From assembly GCF_022095675.1 (NCBI RefSeq), contig NZ_JAHYSG010000079.1, positions 1 through 58,687 on the forward strand: a DNA stretch of 58,687 nucleotides. The letters run 5' to 3'. Positions 32,389 to 40,740 of this stretch are shown here, piece after piece (positions within the stretch are counted from its first letter, which is position 1; every line of letters begins with the position of its first letter). A program made the position numbers and the translations under genes. Source of the stretch: Dactylosporangium sp. AC04546 (lineage in GTDB: Bacteria > Actinomycetota > Actinomycetes > Mycobacteriales > Micromonosporaceae). The notes under the pieces are model-generated. The model saw nothing but the letters and a program-made list of their open reading frames with translations. It was not told the DNA's origin and made no database searches.

Positions 32389-33195
32389 CTACCAGCCCGA
32401 CTTGCGGGCCTTCGCCTCGTACAGCAGGACCGAGGCGGAGACCGACACGTTCAGCGAGTCGCCCGAGCCGAGCATGGGAACGGCGACGCATTGGTAGCCG
32501 TGCTCGTACCAGGGCTTGGCGATGCCGTAGCGCTCGCTGCCGACGACCAGCGCGGTCCTGCCCGAGAAGTCCGCCTTGCGGTAGTTGATGGCGTTGTCGG
32601 TGTCGGCCAGCAGGACCGTGAAGCGGTGCCGGTGCAGCCAGGCCACCGCCTCGGCGACCTCCGGGAACTCCAGCGTCGGGACCGTCAGGATCGTGCCCTG
32701 GCTGGCCCGGATCACCTTCGGGTGGGTCAGGCGGGTCTTTCGGTTCGTGAGCACGAGCGCGTCGGCGGCGCACGCGTCGAGGGAGCGGATCAGCGTGCCG
32801 AGGTTGCCCGGGATCTCCACCCCGTCGGCCACCAGGACCAAGGCCTGGCGGCCGAAGCGGAGGTCCTCTGGCGCCCACTGCGGCAGCGCGGCCAGCGAGA
32901 GCAGGCCGTCCGGTTTGTCCCGCTCCGAGATCTTCTCCAGCGTGCGCAGCGAGACGCGGTACGCGCGCTCGGCCCGCGAGGCGATCTCCTCGGCTCGGCG
33001 GTGGGCCTCGTCCGCGTAGATCGCCTCCGGGCACCAGAAGAACGTGTCGATCGGCGCGTTGTGCTCCAGCAACATGTTGTGCGCCCACAGGCCCTCGGCC
33101 ACGAACAGCCGGTACCGATTCGGCGCGGTGTTGTTCTGGATGTGCTGCACCTGCCGAACCGCGGGGTGCTGAACCCCGATGGCCTGGAGTTCCAT
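32389..33195 (-). CDS. TrmH/SpoU-family RNA 2'-O-methyltransferase
   Basis: About 268 residues. SPOUT signature motifs are present: motif 1 GVEIPGNLGTLIRSLDA, motif 2 ALVVGSERYGI and motif 3 VPMLGSGDSLNVSVSASVLLYE, forming the trefoil-knot SAM site. An N-terminal substrate-binding domain precedes (RLFVAEGLWAHNML). It methylates ribose 2'-OH in tRNA or rRNA; the exact target is not read from sequence, though size fits 23S rRNA or tRNA enzymes such as TsnR/RlmB/TrmH. ATG 33195 uses the last base of the valS TGA; a GTG at 33198 also overlaps it. Co-transcribed with valS. Confidence 0.9.
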   Translation of the reverse strand: MELQAIGVQHPAVRQVQHIQNNTAPNRYRLFVAEGLWAHNMLLEHNAPIDTFFWCPEAIYADEAHRRAEEIASRAERAYRVSLRTLEKISERDKPDGLLSLAALPQWAPEDLRFGRQALVLVADGVEIPGNLGTLIRSLDACAADALVLTNRKTRLTHPKVIRASQGTILTVPTLEFPEVAEAVAWLHRHRFTVLLADTDNAINYRKADFSGRTALVVGSERYGIAKPWYEHGYQCVAVPMLGSGDSLNVSVSASVLLYEAKARKSGW

Positions 33196-35678
33196 CACAA
33201 GGTGACGGTAACCGACAGCTCAGCCGCCTCCGTGACGGACCAGTCCTGGACGTTGCCGGCCGCCGCCAGGTCGCCCCGGACGGCCGACAGCACGGCGGAC
33301 GGGCCGGCGACCGCGAGCAGCGACACCGGCGCCCGCATCGACTGCTGCGCGGCCGACTTGGCCCGCCGCACGGCGCCGAGCACGTCGCTGGCCAGGGCGA
33401 GCGGGGCGGCGTCGAACGCGAAGACGTCGGCGGGCCAGGGCGCGCGGTGCACCGAGCCGGTCTGCCACCACGACCAGACCTCCTCGGTCACGTACGGCAG
33501 GAACGGCGCGAACAGCCGCAGCAGCGTCGACAGGGCTACGGTCAGCGCGGCCCGGGCCGACACCACCTCCGCGGATCCGGCCTCGCCGTAGGCGCGGGCC
33601 TTCACCAGCTCCAGGTAGTCGTCGCAGAACGACCAGAAGAACTGCTCGGTGCGCTCCAGCGCCCGCGCGTAGTCGTAGGCGTCGAAGGCCGCGGTCGCCT
33701 CGGTGACCACGGTGGACAGCGCGCCGAGCAGGGCCCGGTCGACCGCGGCGGTCACCAGCGCCGGGTCCGGCGAACCGCCGAACGACAGCACGAACCGGCT
33801 CGCGTTGAGCAGCTTGGTGGCCAGGCGCCGGCCCACCCGCATCTGGTTGGTGTCGAACGCCGTGTCCACGCCGGGCCGGGCGTTGGCCGCCCAGTACCGC
33901 ACCGCGTCGGCGCCGAACTGCTCGAGCAGATCCTCGGGGGAGTCCTTGGCGTTGTCCTTCGACTTGGACAGCTTCTTCCGGTCGGGGTCCATGATCCAGC
34001 CGGCGATGGTGGCGTGCCGCCACGGCAGCACGTCGTGCTCCGTGTGGGCGCGCAGCACCGTGGTGAACAGCCAGGTGCGGATGATCTCGTGGGCCTGCGG
34101 GCGCAGGTCCATCGGGAAGACCCGGCTGAACAGGTCGGCGTCGTCGAGCCAGCGGCCGATGATCTGCGGCGTGAGCGACGAGGTCGCCCAGGTGTCCATC
34201 ACGTCCGGGTCGCCCACGAAGCCGCCCGGCCGGCCGCGGTCGATCTCCTCGAAGCCGGGCGGGGTGTCGCTGCTCGGGTCCATCGGGAGGCGCTCCGGCA
34301 CGATCGGGTCGTCGTGGATCGGCTTGGCGTCGGCGTCCAGGCGGTACCACAGGGGAATCGGCACCCCGAAGAACCGCTGGCGGCTGATCACCCAGTCGCC
34401 GGTGAGGCCCTCGACCCAGTGCTCATAGCGGGTGCGCATGTGCTCCGGCGTCCAGGTCAGCTCACGGCCGCGGGCCAGCAGGGCGGCGCGCAGCTCCGGT
34501 GACCGCCCGCCGTTGCGGATGTACCACTGCCGGGTGCCCACGATCTCCAGCGGCTTGTCGCCCTTTTCGTAGAACTTCACGGCGTGCGTGATCGGCCGCG
34601 GCTCCCCGTCGAGCTCGCCCGACGCCCGCAGCAGCGCGACCACCTTCTCCCGCGCCTGGTGCACGGTCAGGCCGGCGATCGGCGCGAAGTCGTCCTCGGC
34701 CACGCCGGGCGGCGCCTGCAGGGTCAGCCGGCCGTTGCGCTCGATCACCGTGCGGGCCGGCAGGTCGAGCTCGCGCCACCAGGTCACGTCGGTCAGGTCG
34801 CCGAACGTGCACACCATCACCAGGCCGGTGCCCTTCTCCGGGTCGGCGAGGTGGTGGGCCAGCAGCGGAACCTCCACATTGAACAGTGGCGTGCGGACGG
34901 TCGAGCCGAAGTGTGGCCGGAACCGCTCGTCGCCGGGATGGGCCACCAGCGCCACGCAGGCCGGCAGCAGCTCGGGCCGGGTGGTGTCGACGAGGAACTC
35001 GCCGAACTTCAGCCGGTGATAGGCGCCGGGCCGCTCCCGGTCCTCCAGCTCGGCCTGGGCGACCGCGGTGCCGAACGTCACGTCCCACAGCGTCGGGCCG
35101 TCCACGGCGTAGGCCTCGCCGCGGGCGAGCGCGTTGAGGAAGCCGCGCTGGGCGGCGGCCCGCGCCCGGTCGCCGATCGTCGTATAGAGCTGCGTCCAGT
35201 CCACCGACAGGCCCACCCGCCGCCAGAGCGCCTCGTAGGCGCGCTCGTCGTGCTCGGTCTGCCGGTGGCAGAGCTCCACGAAGTTGCGCCGGCTCACCTT
35301 CACCGGCGACTTTCCCGGCTTGGCCGGCGGCGTGAACTCGGGGTCGTAGGGCAGCGTCGGGTCGCACTGCACGCCGTAGTTCAGCTGCACACGGCGCTCG
35401 GTCGGCAGGCCGTTGTCGTCCCATCCGATCGGATAGAACACCTCCTTGCCGCGCATCCGCTGGTACCGCGCGATGAGGTCGGTCTGCGTATAGGAGAACA
35501 CGTGTCCGATGTGGAGCGCGCCGGACACCGTCGGCGGCGGGGTGTCGATGGAGAACACGTCGGCGCGCTCAGCGGTGCGGTCGAAGCGGAAGATGCCCTC
35601 GTCGTCCCATACCCGGGCCCACCGCTCCTCGAGGCCGTCGAGGCTGGGGCGGTCCGGGATACGCGTCGAATCGGGCAT
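33195..35678 (-). CDS. valS: Valyl-tRNA synthetase (short, arm-less type)
   Basis: About 827 residues. Class Ia motifs are present: HIGH in PPTVSGALHIGHVFSYTQTD and KMSKS-type KLSKSKDNAKDS; the editing domain reads NGLPTERRVQ, GVQCDPTLPYD and VKFYEKGDKPLEIVGTRQWYIRN. It couples valine to tRNA-Val. The end (LLRLFAPFLPYVTEEVWSWW, then a short beta domain) lacks the C-terminal coiled-coil arm of most bacterial ValS, so it is of the shorter alphaproteobacterial/actinobacterial type. ATG 35678 may be leaderless; ATG 35687 adds three residues. Only 18 bp separate it from the divergent gene's GTG. Confidence 0.93.
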   Translation of the reverse strand: MPDSTRIPDRPSLDGLEERWARVWDDEGIFRFDRTAERADVFSIDTPPPTVSGALHIGHVFSYTQTDLIARYQRMRGKEVFYPIGWDDNGLPTERRVQLNYGVQCDPTLPYDPEFTPPAKPGKSPVKVSRRNFVELCHRQTEHDERAYEALWRRVGLSVDWTQLYTTIGDRARAAAQRGFLNALARGEAYAVDGPTLWDVTFGTAVAQAELEDRERPGAYHRLKFGEFLVDTTRPELLPACVALVAHPGDERFRPHFGSTVRTPLFNVEVPLLAHHLADPEKGTGLVMVCTFGDLTDVTWWRELDLPARTVIERNGRLTLQAPPGVAEDDFAPIAGLTVHQAREKVVALLRASGELDGEPRPITHAVKFYEKGDKPLEIVGTRQWYIRNGGRSPELRAALLARGRELTWTPEHMRTRYEHWVEGLTGDWVISRQRFFGVPIPLWYRLDADAKPIHDDPIVPERLPMDPSSDTPPGFEEIDRGRPGGFVGDPDVMDTWATSSLTPQIIGRWLDDADLFSRVFPMDLRPQAHEIIRTWLFTTVLRAHTEHDVLPWRHATIAGWIMDPDRKKLSKSKDNAKDSPEDLLEQFGADAVRYWAANARPGVDTAFDTNQMRVGRRLATKLLNASRFVLSFGGSPDPALVTAAVDRALLGALSTVVTEATAAFDAYDYARALERTEQFFWSFCDDYLELVKARAYGEAGSAEVVSARAALTVALSTLLRLFAPFLPYVTEEVWSWWQTGSVHRAPWPADVFAFDAAPLALASDVLGAVRRAKSAAQQSMRAPVSLLAVAGPSAVLSAVRGDLAAAGNVQDWSVTEAAELSVTVTL

Positions 35679-35696
35679 GTGCCCCATGCTAGAGCG

Positions 35697-37151
35697 GTGA
35701 CGACTGGCAGACCTCTCAATAAGCGCGTGGCCGCCGGCCTGGTGTTCCTCACGAGCGGCGCGGTTCTCGTGCTGGAGATCGCCGGGCTGCGCCTGGTCGG
35801 GCCGTACGTCGGCGTGACCCTGGAGACGAGCACCGCCATCATCGGCGTGGCACTCGGCGCGATCGCCTACGGCGCATGGACCGGCGGCTGGCTGGCCGAC
35901 CGAAACCTGGACCCGGCGAAGCTGCTCTCGCCCCTGCTGCTGCTCGGCGCGGCGACGACGGCCGCGACCCTGCCGCTCGTCCGCGTCGCCGGGGAGTGGC
36001 TGCGCGGTACCGACCCGGGCAGCGTGATGCTGCTGGCGATGCTGACCCTGTTCGTGCCGGCGGCGCTGCTGTCGGCCGTGACCCCGCTGGTCGTGAAGCT
36101 CCAGCTCGGCGACCTCGGGCACACCGGGCGCGTGGTCGGGAAGCTGTCCAGCGTCGGCACCCTCGGCGGGATCACCGCCACGTTCGGGACGGGGTTCGTG
36201 CTGGTGGCGGCGGTGCCGACCAGCGGCATCCTCTACGGGCTGGCGGGGATCCTGACGGTGGCCGGCTTCCTGTTCATGGGGTACTGGCGGAAGCGCGCGC
36301 CGGTGACCGTGGCGCTCGCCGTCGTGGCCTGCGGGGTGCCCATCGCCATCGTCGCGCCGAACCCGTGCGAGGTGGAGTCGGCGTACCACTGCGCCACCGT
36401 CACGGCCGACCCGGCCCGCCCGTCGGGGCGGACCCTGCTGCTCAACGGCGCCCAGCACTCCTATGTGGACCTGGACGATCCGCGGCACCTCGAGTTCGCC
36501 TACACCCGCTGGATCGCGTCCTATGTGGACGCGCTCCCGGCCGGGCGGCTCGACGCGCTGCACCTCGGCGGGGGCGGGTTCACCATGCCCGGCTACCTCG
36601 CCGCGACCCGCCCGGGCACCGACAGCCTGGTGCTGGAGCTCGACGCGAAACTCGTCGAGCTGGACCGGCGCCGCCTCGGCCTGCGGACCGGGCCGTCGCT
36701 GCGGGTCGTGACCGGCGACGCCCGGGCGAACCTGTCGTCCGTCGCGAGCTCGTCGCGGGACCTGGTGATCGGCGACGCGTTCGGCCACCTGGCGGTGCCG
36801 TGGCACCTGACCACGCGGGAGCTGGTCGAGGACGTCCGGCGGGTGCTGCGCCCGGGCGGCGTCTACGCGCTCAACGTCATCGACGGCACCGCGCGGCGGT
36901 TCGTGCGGGCCGAACTGGCCACGATCGCCGCGGTGTTTCCGCACGTGGCCCTGGTCGCGCCGCCTTCGGCGGTGGCGGGCCGGGTGGGCAGCAACTTCGT
37001 CATCCTGGCCTCGGCCTCGCCGCTGCTGGCGTTCTCGCCGCCGGACGACGCGTCGGTGGTCACCGGCTCCGCCTTGCGGGACTTCGTCGGCTCGGCCGCG
37101 GTGCTGACCGACGACCATGCGCCGGTGGATCAGCTGCTCACGTTCTCGTAG
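35697..37151 (+). CDS. Membrane protein fused to spermidine-synthase-like domain
   Basis: 484 residues from GTG 35697. The N-terminal half has about seven membrane segments (VAAGLVFLTSGAVLVLEIAG, STAIIGVALGAIAYGAWTGG, and others). The C-terminal half is a Rossmann-like aminopropyltransferase/methyltransferase fold: LHLGGGGFTMPGYL, VLELDAKLVELDRR, VVTGDARANL and DLVIGDAFG. This is the architecture annotated as fused MFS/spermidine synthase, whose reaction is not established. No tyrosine/aspartate set for putrescine is evident, so true spermidine synthesis is doubtful. It overlaps the convergent reductase gene by 14 bp and lies only 18 bp from the divergent valS start. Confidence 0.82.
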   Translation: MTTGRPLNKRVAAGLVFLTSGAVLVLEIAGLRLVGPYVGVTLETSTAIIGVALGAIAYGAWTGGWLADRNLDPAKLLSPLLLLGAATTAATLPLVRVAGEWLRGTDPGSVMLLAMLTLFVPAALLSAVTPLVVKLQLGDLGHTGRVVGKLSSVGTLGGITATFGTGFVLVAAVPTSGILYGLAGILTVAGFLFMGYWRKRAPVTVALAVVACGVPIAIVAPNPCEVESAYHCATVTADPARPSGRTLLLNGAQHSYVDLDDPRHLEFAYTRWIASYVDALPAGRLDALHLGGGGFTMPGYLAATRPGTDSLVLELDAKLVELDRRRLGLRTGPSLRVVTGDARANLSSVASSSRDLVIGDAFGHLAVPWHLTTRELVEDVRRVLRPGGVYALNVIDGTARRFVRAELATIAAVFPHVALVAPPSAVAGRVGSNFVILASASPLLAFSPPDDASVVTGSALRDFVGSAAVLTDDHAPVDQLLTFS

Positions 37152-37881
37152 GCAGTCCTTGCGGCCGTCGGCCCGTCAGCCGCTCGACGTGGTCGGTGAC
37201 CTCAGCGAACTCGCCGGCGGCGATCGCGGTATACGACGTGACCCAGCCCTCGACCTCGAACGGGGCGCCCAGGTCGCGGCGCGACGCGTAGGCCTCCTCG
37301 ACTGTCTCCGGGTGGTAGCGCAGGCCGAACGCCTCGGCCGCCTCGTGGAGGGTGAACGCCTCGGGGCCGGTGAGGCTGTACGTCACGTGGTCGTGCTCGC
37401 CGCGCAGGACGCTCGCGACGGACGCCGCCACGTCCTCGTAGCTCACCGCCGCCACGCGCCCGTCGCCGGCCGGGCCGCGGATCACGCCGTCGGCGCCGGC
37501 GAACCGCGGGATCATCTCCAGGTACAGGTTGTCGCGCAGGAAGGTCCAGCGCAGGCCGGAGCGCTTGATGTGCTCCTCGGTGTGCCAGTGGTCGCGGCCG
37601 AACGTGAACGTGCAGTCCGCGGCGGCACCGTAGAACGAGAGGTAGACGATCCGCTCGACGCCGGCCCTGACCGCGGCGTCGACCGCGCTCTTGTGCTCGG
37701 CGACCCGGTCCTTCGACTCGCGGCCCGAGACGAGGAAGAGCGTCGTGACCCCGTCCAGGGCTCTCGCCATGGCGTCGGTGTCCCGATACTCGGCGTCCCG
37801 GCGAGTCAGTCCTCTGGCTCCGGGGAGCCTTTCGAGGACTTTGCCGCCGACTGAGCCGTTCGCCCCGGTCACCGCGATCAT
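37138..37881 (-). CDS. NmrA-like NAD(P)H-binding oxidoreductase
   Basis: 247 residues. Nucleotide-binding Rossmann motif TGANGSVGGKVLERL at the N-terminus, a VSGRESKD turn, and the NmrA/QorB-type substrate region (YLSFYGAAADCTFTFGRDHWHTEEHIK, key part GRDHWHTEEHI). This fits NAD(P)H:quinone-type reductases or redox sensors of the atypical SDR group. ATG 37881 directly precedes the Rossmann strand. No operon partner; it is convergent to the fused membrane protein and divergent from the TA pair across 35 bp. Confidence 0.88.
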   Translation of the reverse strand: MIAVTGANGSVGGKVLERLPGARGLTRRDAEYRDTDAMARALDGVTTLFLVSGRESKDRVAEHKSAVDAAVRAGVERIVYLSFYGAAADCTFTFGRDHWHTEEHIKRSGLRWTFLRDNLYLEMIPRFAGADGVIRGPAGDGRVAAVSYEDVAASVASVLRGEHDHVTYSLTGPEAFTLHEAAEAFGLRYHPETVEEAYASRRDLGAPFEVEGWVTSYTAIAAGEFAEVTDHVERLTGRRPQGLPTRT

Positions 37882-37916
37882 TTGCTCATCGTATTACGGG
37901 CGTCGTACATTGGGAT

Positions 37917-38201
37917 ATGCCCTACCGCTGGTGGCCGGCGACCCTGGCGGCACTCATCGGGATCGAGCCGTGGGAGGCGCTCCAGGCGCTGAACGCGGAT
38001 CTCCGCCTCCCGAGATCGGGTGTCGCGCTCGGCCTCCCGGTCCTCAGCGTGTGGGCCCGCACGGAGGCCGGACGACCCCTGATCGTCGTCCTGCGGCACG
38101 AGGGCGGCCTGGACTGGCTCATTGTCGGAGCACTCGACATGACGCCGGACCAGCTCGCCGAGTTCGAGGGGTGGGAGGCATCATGCAGGACCGACGACTG
38201 A
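37917..38201 (+). CDS. BrnT-like candidate toxin
   Basis: 94 residues. The second half (GRPLIVVLRHEGGLDWLIVGALDMTPDQ, key parts GRPLIVV and DWLIVGA) resembles the end of BrnT-type RelE-superfamily toxins (GR.L.VV...G....I..AR.M...E). The first half (YRWWPATLAALIGIEPWEAL) differs from classical BrnT. It overlaps the RHH-domain gene by 19 bp, in the toxin-first order of brnTA. Toxicity is not shown; this is family and order inference. Confidence 0.6.
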   Translation: MPYRWWPATLAALIGIEPWEALQALNADLRLPRSGVALGLPVLSVWARTEAGRPLIVVLRHEGGLDWLIVGALDMTPDQLAEFEGWEASCRTDD

Positions 38202-38497
38202 CCGAGGACCAGCTCGACGCGCTCGCCGGCGCGGTGGCGGCGGGCAAGATCGCCTACACCGACACCCCGGCCCAGCTGCCTCCGAAGCCCGACGGCGAGA
38301 CCATGGCGGTCTACTCGGTCCGGTTACCGGCCACGCTGGCCGAGCAGCTGGCCTCGGTGGCGGCCCGCCGCGGCCTGAAGCCGTCGACGCTGATGCGCCA
38401 GATGGTCGAGCAGTGCCTGGCCACGGAGGCGGACGACCGCCCGATCTCGCTGGCTGACGCGCTGCGCGCGCTGACGACGCTCCGCAAGGCCGCCTAG
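38183..38497 (+). CDS. Ribbon-helix-helix candidate antitoxin (BrnA/CopG-like)
   Basis: 104 residues from ATG 38183, with GGGAGG at 5-nt spacing. A short N-terminal region (TEDQLDALAGAVAAGK) is followed by a CopG-type ribbon-helix-helix: strand AVYSVRLPATLAEQLASVAARRG with helix 2 TLMRQMVEQCL. It should bind the operon promoter as a dimer and neutralise the upstream protein. The gene overlaps the BrnT-like gene and ends convergently with the two-HTH regulator, sharing a CTAG stop palindrome. Confidence 0.75.
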   Translation: MQDRRLTEDQLDALAGAVAAGKIAYTDTPAQLPPKPDGETMAVYSVRLPATLAEQLASVAARRGLKPSTLMRQMVEQCLATEADDRPISLADALRALTTLRKAA

Positions 38498-39216
38498 GCC
38501 GCCGGCTCGGGCTTCGTGTACAGGATCTCGCGGGCCTGCTCCGCGGCCCGGGCGATGCTCTCGCCGACGAAGTCCATGAAGCGGGCGATGCTCTCGAGGC
38601 GAACGCCGGCGGGGGTGCCGGGGCCGAGAATGTCCACGCCCTGCCGCGCCGTCTCGGCAAGCTGCGCGTTGGAGCGGGCGGCGGCGATCATCGACTGATA
38701 CCAGACGCCGTCGTCGACGCGGTAGCGCTCGCGGCGGCGCTCGTCGCGCTCCCGCTGGATGAGGCCCTGGGCTTCGAGATACGCCATGGCCTTGGACACG
38801 GACGCCGGGCTGACCTGGAGTCGCTCGACGAGCTCGGACGCGGTGAGGCTGCCCGCGTCGGTGGTGAAGAGGCAGGTGAGCGCCCGGGACATCATCTTGG
38901 GCAGGCCCTGCTGCATGAGGAGGGTGGTGAACACCTCCTCGTAGTCGCGCACGGCCACGGCGTCGCGCCCGTGGGCCTGCGGCGCCTCCTGCGCCCCACG
39001 GGGAGCGGCCGGCCGGCGCCGGTGGGCGCGGTGCTCGGTGGCGCGGTGAGCCAGGTCGGCCCGGTATCCGGTGGGGCCACCGTTGCGCATCACCTCGCGC
39101 GTGACCGTGGAGGTCGGACGGTCGAGCCGCCTCGCGATCTCCGCATAGGCCAGGCCGTCGGACAGCCCGAGCGCGATCTGCTGGCGCTCCTGCTGGGTGA
39201 GCCTGCCTCCCGGCAT
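38494..39216 (-). CDS. Two-HTH transcriptional regulator (HTH_38 plus GbsR/MarR-like)
   Basis: 240 residues with GGAGGGAG upstream of ATG 39216. The N-terminal 45 residues (LTQQERQQIALGLSDGLAY, RRLDRPTSTVTREVMRNGG) are an IS30-transposase-like HTH_38. After a basic linker, a GbsR/MarR winged helix follows (LTASELVERLQVSPASVSKAM) and a long helical C-terminus. Two DNA-binding domains in one chain suggest recognition of spaced or repeated sites; the divergent region 39217-39439 holds six CGTTGC/GCAACG hexamers. It probably represses itself and the DUF4097 gene. Confidence 0.85.
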   Translation of the reverse strand: MPGGRLTQQERQQIALGLSDGLAYAEIARRLDRPTSTVTREVMRNGGPTGYRADLAHRATEHRAHRRRPAAPRGAQEAPQAHGRDAVAVRDYEEVFTTLLMQQGLPKMMSRALTCLFTTDAGSLTASELVERLQVSPASVSKAMAYLEAQGLIQRERDERRRERYRVDDGVWYQSMIAAARSNAQLAETARQGVDILGPGTPAGVRLESIARFMDFVGESIARAAEQAREILYTKPEPAA

Positions 39217-39271
39217 CGCGATCTCCCTCCTGCTCCGGTGTCCTCAGCATAGCGTTCAGCTCTCATCCAAT

Positions 39272-39393
39272 GCAACGAACCGATCCGCTTCCGTTGCGTT
39301 GCATTCTCGGCCGTTGCAACGAAATATCGATATTGAGCTGGCAGTATTGCGTTTGAGTGCAACTTTCTCGTTGCTCGAATGGCGAACGCAACG
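39272..39393. promoter_or_regulatory. Operator cluster of CGTTGC / GCAACG hexamers
   Basis: Six copies occur in 122 bp: GCAACG 39272-39277, CGTTGC 39292-39297 and 39297-39302, the palindrome CGTTGCAACG 39312-39321 (two overlapping), CGTTGC 39369-39374 and GCAACG 39388-39393. A 12-bp palindrome AATATCGATATT (39323-39334) sits in their middle. The stretch is AT-richer than its surroundings and holds the divergent promoters of the two-HTH regulator and the DUF4097 gene. Confidence 0.7.
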
Positions 39394-39439
39394 TAGCGTT
39401 TCCCTCATCGGAAACGACGAACGCCAGGAGGCGAGCACC

Positions 39440-40105
39440 ATGCAGCAGTTCGACACCCCCAGCCCGATCGCCGCGGCCCTCGACATCCCCGCTGGGCGCG
39501 TCCAGCTCATCGCGGCCGACCGGGCCGACACCGCGGTCGAGGTCCGGCCCGCGGACGCCGCGAAGGGCCGCGACGTGAAGGCGGCCGAGCAGACCAGGGT
39601 CGAGTACGTCGACGGCGTCCTGCGGATCGAGTCCCCGGCCAGGCATCAGATCCTCGGCCCGTCCGGCGCCGTCGAGGTGACCGTCCAGCTGCCGGCCGGT
39701 TCACGGGTGGAGGTGAAGGCGGCCGGCGCCGAGCTCCGGGCCGTCGGACGCTTCGGTGACGTGGCTGTCGACGGCGCGTACGGTGCGATCAAGCTCGACG
39801 AGGCCGCGAGCGTGCGCCTGACCGCCCTCGCCGGTGACGTCGAGGTCGGCCGGCTCACGGGCCCCGCGGAGATCACCACCGCGAAGGGCGACATCCGGAT
39901 CGCCGAGGCCGTGCGCGGCACGGTCGTGCTGCGCACCCAGGCCGGCGACGTGTCGGTCGGCGCGGCCCATGGGGTCTCCGCCGCACTGGACGCCGGCACC
40001 GGCCACGGCCGGATTCACAACTCGCTCAGGAACACCGACGGCACCGCCGACCTGACCATCCACGCGACCACCGCCTACGGCGACATCGTCGCCCGCAGCA
40101 GCTGA
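39440..40105 (+). CDS. DUF4097-family beta-strand-repeat protein
   Basis: 221 residues with AGGAGG 11 nt upstream of ATG 39440. It is a right-handed beta-repeat protein: repeated units such as VRLTALAGDVEVGRLTGP, EITTAKGDIRIAEAVRG and VLRTQAGDVSVGAAHG, each with a G-D-(I/V) turn, as in DUF4097/adhesin-like proteins. No signal peptide or membrane segment is seen. Its function is unknown. Divergent from and probably controlled by the two-HTH regulator through the CGTTGC operator cluster. Confidence 0.85.
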   Translation: MQQFDTPSPIAAALDIPAGRVQLIAADRADTAVEVRPADAAKGRDVKAAEQTRVEYVDGVLRIESPARHQILGPSGAVEVTVQLPAGSRVEVKAAGAELRAVGRFGDVAVDGAYGAIKLDEAASVRLTALAGDVEVGRLTGPAEITTAKGDIRIAEAVRGTVVLRTQAGDVSVGAAHGVSAALDAGTGHGRIHNSLRNTDGTADLTIHATTAYGDIVARSS

Positions 40106-40297
40106 CTCGTCGTCTCTCGTCGTCTCCGGAGTAGCAAGCTGCTCACGCTCCCCCGCTGGAAACCCCCGCGGCACGGCGGTCGAAAACAGCGCGGCGGTCA
40201 CCCCGGAGATGGTCCGGGAGGTTGCCGCCGAGCTGGGTCGGAGGTGAGTGCCGTCGTGCGCGGCCGTTGCTACACGCATTGCTACATCCGGATGTTG

Positions 40298-40615
40298 TCA
40301 GGCGATGGCTGCGATGTCGCCATCGTCGAAGTAGATCGCCTGATGGAGGCGCCCACCGAGCGCCGCCGCGAAACGGGCGACCACGTCCTGGCCCGACACC
40401 TGGCCCTGCTCGATCTGGGACACGCGTCCCTTGGTGACGCCCATGCGGTCGGCGACCTCCTGCTGGGTCAGGCCACGCTGCTTGCGGACCTCTGCCAGCC
40501 GATGGCCGAGGACGGTCGCGAGGAGTTCCTGCTTGCCTGCCGCGACCGCTTCCTCGCCGCCGGCCCGCTCAACGTGTTCGGCACGAATGTCGCTCCAGCG
40601 CACGTAACTGCTCAT
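40298..40615 (-). CDS. XRE-family antitoxin (HigA-like)
   Basis: 105 residues from ATG 40615, with GGAAGG upstream. A complete Cro/C1-type HTH occupies residues 35-85 (RLAEVRKQRGLTQQEVADRM, TKGRVSQIEQGQ), followed by a short tail (LGGRLHQAIYFDDGDIAA). It is coupled by an ATGA overlap to an upstream frame that keeps the typical C-terminus of HigB toxins, so it is the antitoxin of a HigBA module whose toxin has decayed. A damaged second copy lies at 41535-41683. Confidence 0.85.
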   Translation of the reverse strand: MSSYVRWSDIRAEHVERAGGEEAVAAGKQELLATVLGHRLAEVRKQRGLTQQEVADRMGVTKGRVSQIEQGQVSGQDVVARFAAALGGRLHQAIYFDDGDIAAIA

Positions 40616-40740
40616 CGCTGGTCACCTTCCTCCTGCGCCCGTTCTTTCAAGTAGATCTCATAGCGTTGCTCGGCCAACGGGATGGCTTCCTGATACCAGG
40701 CCAGAGGACTTCCTCGCAGCGACCGTGAACCAGGCGTGCC
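40612..40740 (-). pseudogene. Remnant of HigB/RelE-type toxin
   Basis: On the minus strand the frame that ends in the ATGA overlap with the antitoxin start reads GSPLAWYQEAIPLAEQRYEIYLKERAQEEGDQR (key parts WYQEAIPLAEQ and YEIYLKER), the normal C-terminus of HigB toxins. Upstream the same frame becomes unlike any toxin and hits a stop near 40869; the neighbouring frame is open but unrelated. So the body of the toxin has been lost by indels. The stretch 40741-41037 holds no other gene that I can support. Confidence 0.55.

Noticed and set aside
35679..37118. Apparent 480-codon N-terminal extension of ValS.
   Set aside because: It is antisense to the fused membrane/synthase gene, is Arg/His/Pro-rich and has no counterpart in ValS; the real start is near 35678.
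40129..40246. Plus-strand frame ending VTPEMVREVAAELGRR.
   Set aside because: It reads like the tail of some protein but no start, upstream body or family can be identified; left out as a gene.
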